NCBI GenBank assembly: GCA_014898415.1
Contig: RCTD01000029.1
Location: forward strand, 620,001-684,000
Direction: 5' to 3'
Length of the DNA stretch: 64,000 bases
Source of the DNA: Stromatinia cepivora
Lineage: Eukaryota; Ascomycota; Leotiomycetes; Helotiales; Sclerotiniaceae
In this document: positions 59,297-64,000 of the stretch, in pieces
How the letters are laid out: every line of letters begins with the position of its first letter
Position numbering within the stretch: the first letter of the stretch is position 1
Notes under the pieces: model-generated
Databases searched by the model: none
Told to the model about the DNA's origin: nothing
The model's input: only the letters and a program-made list of their open reading frames with translations
Program-made: the position numbers and the translations under genes

Positions 59297-61192
59297 TATA
59301 TTTTTAATTAATCGAATATCATTGATAAAGAATTAAAGATAAATAAATAATAATTCAAAAGAAGAAAATAATTTGAGTAATTTTAATTCAAATTATTATT
59401 TTGATTCTAATTCAGATTTTTCATTGTATTATAAATTTATAATTTATTTCTAATTAATCTTTATAAATATCTTAAATATTCATTTATTATATAATCGATA
59501 CTTTTTCTAATACTTTTCTTTTTTCTTTATAAAATATTATTATATTAATGTTACGAGGTTTGCCGTCTAGATCATATAGAAGCGATCTAAACTCTCGAAA
59601 TGATTTATAACTAAATATCAAATAGGGATTTAAGTAATAATAATAAATAATTGCAATTTGTAATTAATAATAGATTCGACTAAATGATTGATTTTGAGTA
59701 TGAAATTTTATAATAAGGAAATCCATTCTGGTTATATAGATCTTTATATTATAATTAGTTAGAATTGTTATACAGTTTTGAATCGTTAGTGTTCCTTAGT
59801 AATCTATAATATAATTTAAGGTTATATTACTTTAAATTAATTATATAATACAGTGTTTGATAATAACTATTGTAATATTATTCTTTTTTTAGTTTAGTAT
59901 TTATTTCGAATATTATATAGTATAATTTCTCTTTATAATTCTTTTATCGATAATACTTTTTTTTTTCTTTATTATGATTATAGAAATTCGAAAAAAGAAA
60001 GAACAACTTTATTTAGCTTATTTAATTGAAGTTTATAAATTCGAAATACTTTTATATTCTTTATACAATTATCAGAAGTATAAATATATTATTTCTTTAT
60101 TCGATTCTTTATAATATACTGAATGTATTTATTAGAAAAAGAAATACAATATATATAATCTTTCGAAGAATAATTAGAATAGTCTGGATTATTAGAAAAT
60201 GAAATTAGAATAAAAGAAAGAAAAGATAATGATCAAGATTCTTCATTTTCAAAAGTAGAAGTGTTTTCTATTACAGCAGAAATTCAATATACTTTATTAG
60301 GATTTGTGTATTCTAAATAAATTTATAGAGATTGAGGAAAAAAAAAGATTGGAAAATGAATATATAAAGAAAAAAAAAAAGAACAATTAGATTCTAGTTC
60401 ATCGATATTAGTTGAAATTAATTCGAATATATTGAACGATTTTGACTCTTCCTTTTTTCTGAATCCTTTGAATCCTTTTTGAAGAGATCTAAATAGCTTT
60501 AATGAAATTCCTTCAATAGATTAGAAATTCTGAGATTCTTTTTAGGTTTTTACATGTATTTTGAATATAGATAATTCTGTTATTTGATTAAATATTTGAT
60601 TATCTTATTAATATATTTATAATTCAATATTTCTTCGATATAATATTCTCCTTTTGGATTAATTGATTCGATCTTCAGATTGAATACTTTCGGGATTCCA
60701 AATAATGCTTTTTCGAATAAAAAGATATAGAATACTAAATGAATATTTATAATATAGAAAAACTTTAATTTATAGTTAATCGATTCAATTATTTTGTTAA
60801 TTTTGAATAGTTTTAATTTCTTATAATCTAATTTATTATTTGATTATTTGATTTTGATATTTTATTGAATAAAAAAAACTTTATTTTTTTTAAATATAGA
60901 TTCTATATTATATAATTCGTTATAATATAATATTTTTTTTAAAGCGATGAATTATAAATCTAAGGAAAATTGTTTTTGTAGTTTCTTGATTTTTGTGATA
61001 TTTTTTATAATTTCGTTTGTATTTGTATTTTATAATAATAGTGATTTATATATTGATAAATTGAACCTAAAATTAATATATACTAATATTACTTTTGTGA
61101 TTTCTGTTTCTGATATATTGTATACGAATTATATCAAAGGTAATAATTTAATCTAATTGTTTTATTTATAATTGATATAATAATAAAGATAA
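59297..61192. other. A+T-rich degraded DNA right of E1
   Basis: Continuation of the DNA into which E1 inserted. Contains the LTR-like stretch at 59549-59877, protein-like but stop-filled plus-strand sequence from 59977 (EQLYLAYLIEVYKFEILLY), and an open frame at 60947-61156 (+) with a hydrophobic segment (FLIFVIFFIISFVFVFY). No family recognised. Confidence 0.5.
59549..59877. repeat. Possible LTR remnant
   Basis: A 329-bp stretch beginning TGTTACGAGG and ending TGTAATA, with more G+C at its start than the surroundings. No partner copy in the window, and the 5-bp flanks (ATTAA and TTATT) do not match, so it would be one LTR of a larger or truncated element. Confidence 0.3.
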
Positions 61193-61502
61193 TGTCACGG
61201 AAAGCCCTGTGATCCCCTGTATCCTACGAAGGATCAAAGGGTATACTTTCCAATCGGAATGAAGGATCTTTTAGCCCTTACTAATCTTTCCGATTAATAA
61301 AATGATCCTGATATATTAATAAACAAAGATTTAATCTAATTAAAATATATATCGATTAAATAATTATTCATTTGTTTTATATATACAACTCTTGATTTAT
61401 ATAATCAAAAATAAATCATTCAATTCTTTTACTCTACTAATCATATGTACCACCTATTCCTCGATCCCTGAAAGTACTCTATAGTCATACTATCCCGTGA
61501 TA
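61193..61502 (+). mobile_element. Solo LTR of the E3 family
   Basis: 310 bp, TGTCACGGAAAGCCC...CCGTGATA, matching the reverse complement of the E3 LTRs over its whole length. Flanked by the perfect duplication GATAA (61188-61192 and 61503-61507), so a full element inserted here and recombined away between its LTRs. Confidence 0.92.
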
Positions 61503-64000
61503 GATAAGCTTTTATTATTTGATTTAATCACTTTGTTTAGTTATTTATTTAAAAATAAAAGATTATCGAAAGCTTTCTTTTGATTCCAAATAATACTATA
61601 AGGGTAAACCAAAATTTCGATATAAATAATTTATCCTTATCTGAAATAATCTTATCTAATATTCTATAAATACTAATTATATTCTATATAAATATATAAA
61701 CAAAATTATCTATCATTCCAGTTTTATAGAATAGTATTATAAATACAAATTTGATTAATCTATTTATTATCACTAAAATAAAATCATATTCTGTCACGAA
61801 TCGTAAACCACAGGAGGATAATTACATGATACCTCTTATCTTCCTTATCAATTGATAAACTGATCATCTATATATATACATTACGATTTATATGATTTAA
61901 TATAGTAAAATAATGATCTTAATAATTTATATATATAATGCTGTAATTTATAGGTGAGTATTTATATATATATATCTAATTGTTCTTTATAAGTTATAAT
62001 TCTTTAATTATACATTCTAAAGAATATAATTGATCTTGTTTATTTAATTCTATTATAACTTTTATATATTATATTATCTACAATTTATTATAAATATTCA
62101 ACTATTTAATTGCCTCCTAAATAATACTTTATTATTATAATATCTTTTTAAATGAATCTTTATAAATATTTCATTTAAACAAAGAAGATTTATTTTGATC
62201 TAATTAACAAAGATATAAATCTTTTTAGAAATATATTATTACTTTCATAATACAACGAATTCTATCTCCTATACATTTCGAACTTTCGAAAATCCATTCT
62301 GAAAAGCCCTTTCCTTCTTTTCAATTATTTCAACAACTTTTCGAAAAAAATATAAATACAGATTTTGATAATATTATTATTAAAAAAAAATTAATAAAGA
62401 GAAGATTCCAATATATAAAATTGATATTTTCAATAATTTAATTATTTTTTTTGATTCATTATTACAATTATAAAATCTTGATATAATAATTATAAATTTA
62501 AAAAAAAAGAATCGATAATTGAAAATTATAATAACAATAAACTTTATAATAATACAATTTCTTTTTGAATTTCAAATAATACTAATATAAGTATCTAAAT
62601 CAATAACAATATTTAGGATTTCTTTTATTCCTTCAATTAAAGATTAAGGATCTTTATTTAAATAAATCAAAAAATCCTAAAATTAGAAAAAGAAAACTTT
62701 AATCAAATAATCTGATTATCTAAGGTTTTTTATTGGTTCTTTTTTCTTTTCAAAAAATAATAATCTATATAATAATTAGGATTCCCTTTATTCAAAAAGT
62801 TAATCTAATCAATCAAGATTATATTTCTATATCAATTACAATTTATATCAAAATATATATATATCAAAATCTATAAATTTTATTATTAAACTTAATAATG
62901 ATATTAAATCTAAAACTAATTTATAATAATTATTAATTATAAAACAATTCGAATTATATACTATATTATTCCAAAATAAAATATAATATTATATATATAT
63001 AATCGATTAAATAGAATCAAAAATACAAACATATTATTATATTCTTTATATACAAATACTCCGATTTATTATATTCGAATTGATCGAATAATTTATAATA
63101 ATCTATTAGAATTTAATTAAAATCGATTATATTTATTTTCAATACAAAATATAAATTATACCTAATACAATTTGATATAATAACTTTTTAAAATAATATA
63201 AAAAATTCAGATTGTTTATCATTCAAATAAAGATCATTAATAATAAAATCCTATTCAAAAATCTCGAATAAAATATTTTCGATTTTTTTTTACAAATAAT
63301 AACAATACTTATTCAAGATTATAAAATTACAAAAGAATTTATAAATATATTTATTAAAATAAATCAAAATGAAATTTCATTATAAAAACAAAATTAATAT
63401 TATAATAAAAAAAGTATTTTTATAATTACTTATAAATTAATAATTATTATAAACCCTTTATAATACTTTCGGAATTTTAATAACTTTAACTTTGAAATTT
63501 CTATATTCCCAAAATTATTTCCATTTCGGAATATCTTTTTCAAATATACAAATTTTATTATATTTAATAACTATTTAAACTTCAAATATTCATTATCTTC
63601 TTCTTTTTCTAGAATAATATATATATCGATACTTTATATTGATAATCTCAATGAAATCGAAATAATAGAAAAAGAAATAGAAGAATTCGAAGAATATCGG
63701 GATCTTGAAAAGGATTCCAATCCAAAAACCACAATTGAAATTATATAAAATATCTATTTAAAAGAAAAAAAGTATTTAAAACCAAATATTTAAATTCTAT
63801 TTTTATTTTAAATGTTATATAGAATATGAAATTTCTTGATCTAATAAAACTTATAAAAAAAACTATTCATTCTTCTTTATAACTTTTCGAAAAATGATTA
63901 TATTTATCAATCAAAAATATTTATTGATTTTAAAACAAATAAATTTGTTTTCATTAATATTATATTCTTTATTTATTTATTTTCTATATTTAGATCAAGA
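61503..64000. other. A+T-rich repeat DNA, unassigned
   Basis: 2.5 kb of strongly G-depleted plus strand. A possible LTR start, TGTCACGAATCGTAAACC, lies at 61792, but no end or partner is visible before the window edge. No domain recognised. Confidence 0.45.

Noticed and set aside
40505..64000. Mitochondrial origin of the A+T-rich block
   Set aside because: LTRs, target duplications and Ty1/Ty3 coding remnants, contiguous with nuclear genes, show it is nuclear repeat DNA.
40505..64000. Centromere
   Set aside because: A+T-rich nested retroelements would fit, but nothing in sequence alone separates a centromere from any other RIP-affected repeat island.
1..64000. CRISPR arrays, rRNA or tRNA genes, bacterial-type operons
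   Set aside because: None seen on either strand; the repeats found are microsatellites or LTRs. A tRNA scan was not possible, so small RNA genes could be missed.

Overview
The window is nuclear DNA of a filamentous ascomycete (Pezizomycotina). Genes are split by short introns of about 40-75 nt with GTAAGT-like donors, CTAAC-like branch sites and (C/T)AG acceptors. The protein set is typical of these fungi: an NLR-like hydrolase-NACHT-ankyrin protein, a GPI-anchored protein, an alpha-glucoside-type sugar porter and Rog1-type lipases. The last 23 kb are A+T-rich retrotransposon DNA with C-to-T/G-to-A decay of the kind made by repeat-induced point mutation (RIP). A leotiomycete of the Botrytis/Sclerotinia type would fit, but that is inference.

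Bases 1-40500 are ordinary gene space. In order: a 5'-complete, 3'-truncated NLR-like gene (-); TRM1 tRNA methyltransferase (+); a six-hairpin glycosidase (rhamnosidase-like) pseudogene with four in-frame stops (-); a gene-poor stretch with faint gene remnants; a three-exon GPI-anchored-type protein (+); a secreted-protein reading frame broken by two TGA codons (-); a small secreted protein whose two exons do not join in frame (+); a DJ-1/PfpI protein (+); a large Rog1-type DUF676 lipase (+) convergent with an RBR E3 ubiquitin ligase (-); a five-exon short-chain dehydrogenase (+); a frameshifted beta-lactamase-fold serine hydrolase pseudogene (+); and a five-exon sugar porter (+) with CreA-type sites upstream. 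Four of the twelve loci are broken or look broken.

Bases 40505-64000 hold no intact gene. They contain a nest of LTR retrotransposons whose ends I could fix to the base by equal-length LTR pairs and matching 5-bp target duplications. E1 (41608-59291, +, Ty1/copia, LTR 166 bp, AAATC) is interrupted twice: in its protease/pre-integrase region by G (43385-45060, -, a gag-only Ty3/gypsy derivative, LTR 150 bp, AATAG), and in its reverse transcriptase by E2 (47395-57916, -, LTR 163 bp, AAAGG). E2 is a short non-autonomous copia-type element that is itself interrupted by E3 (49106-57365, -, Ty1/copia, LTR 309 bp, AATAC). E3 carries reading frames on the strand opposite to its pol, one with a strong membrane segment. 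A solo LTR of the E3 family (61193-61502, GATAA) and weaker LTR-like remnants follow. Taking the insertions out gives E1 of about 5.5 kb and E2 of about 2.3 kb. The order of events was E1 first, then G and E2, then E3.
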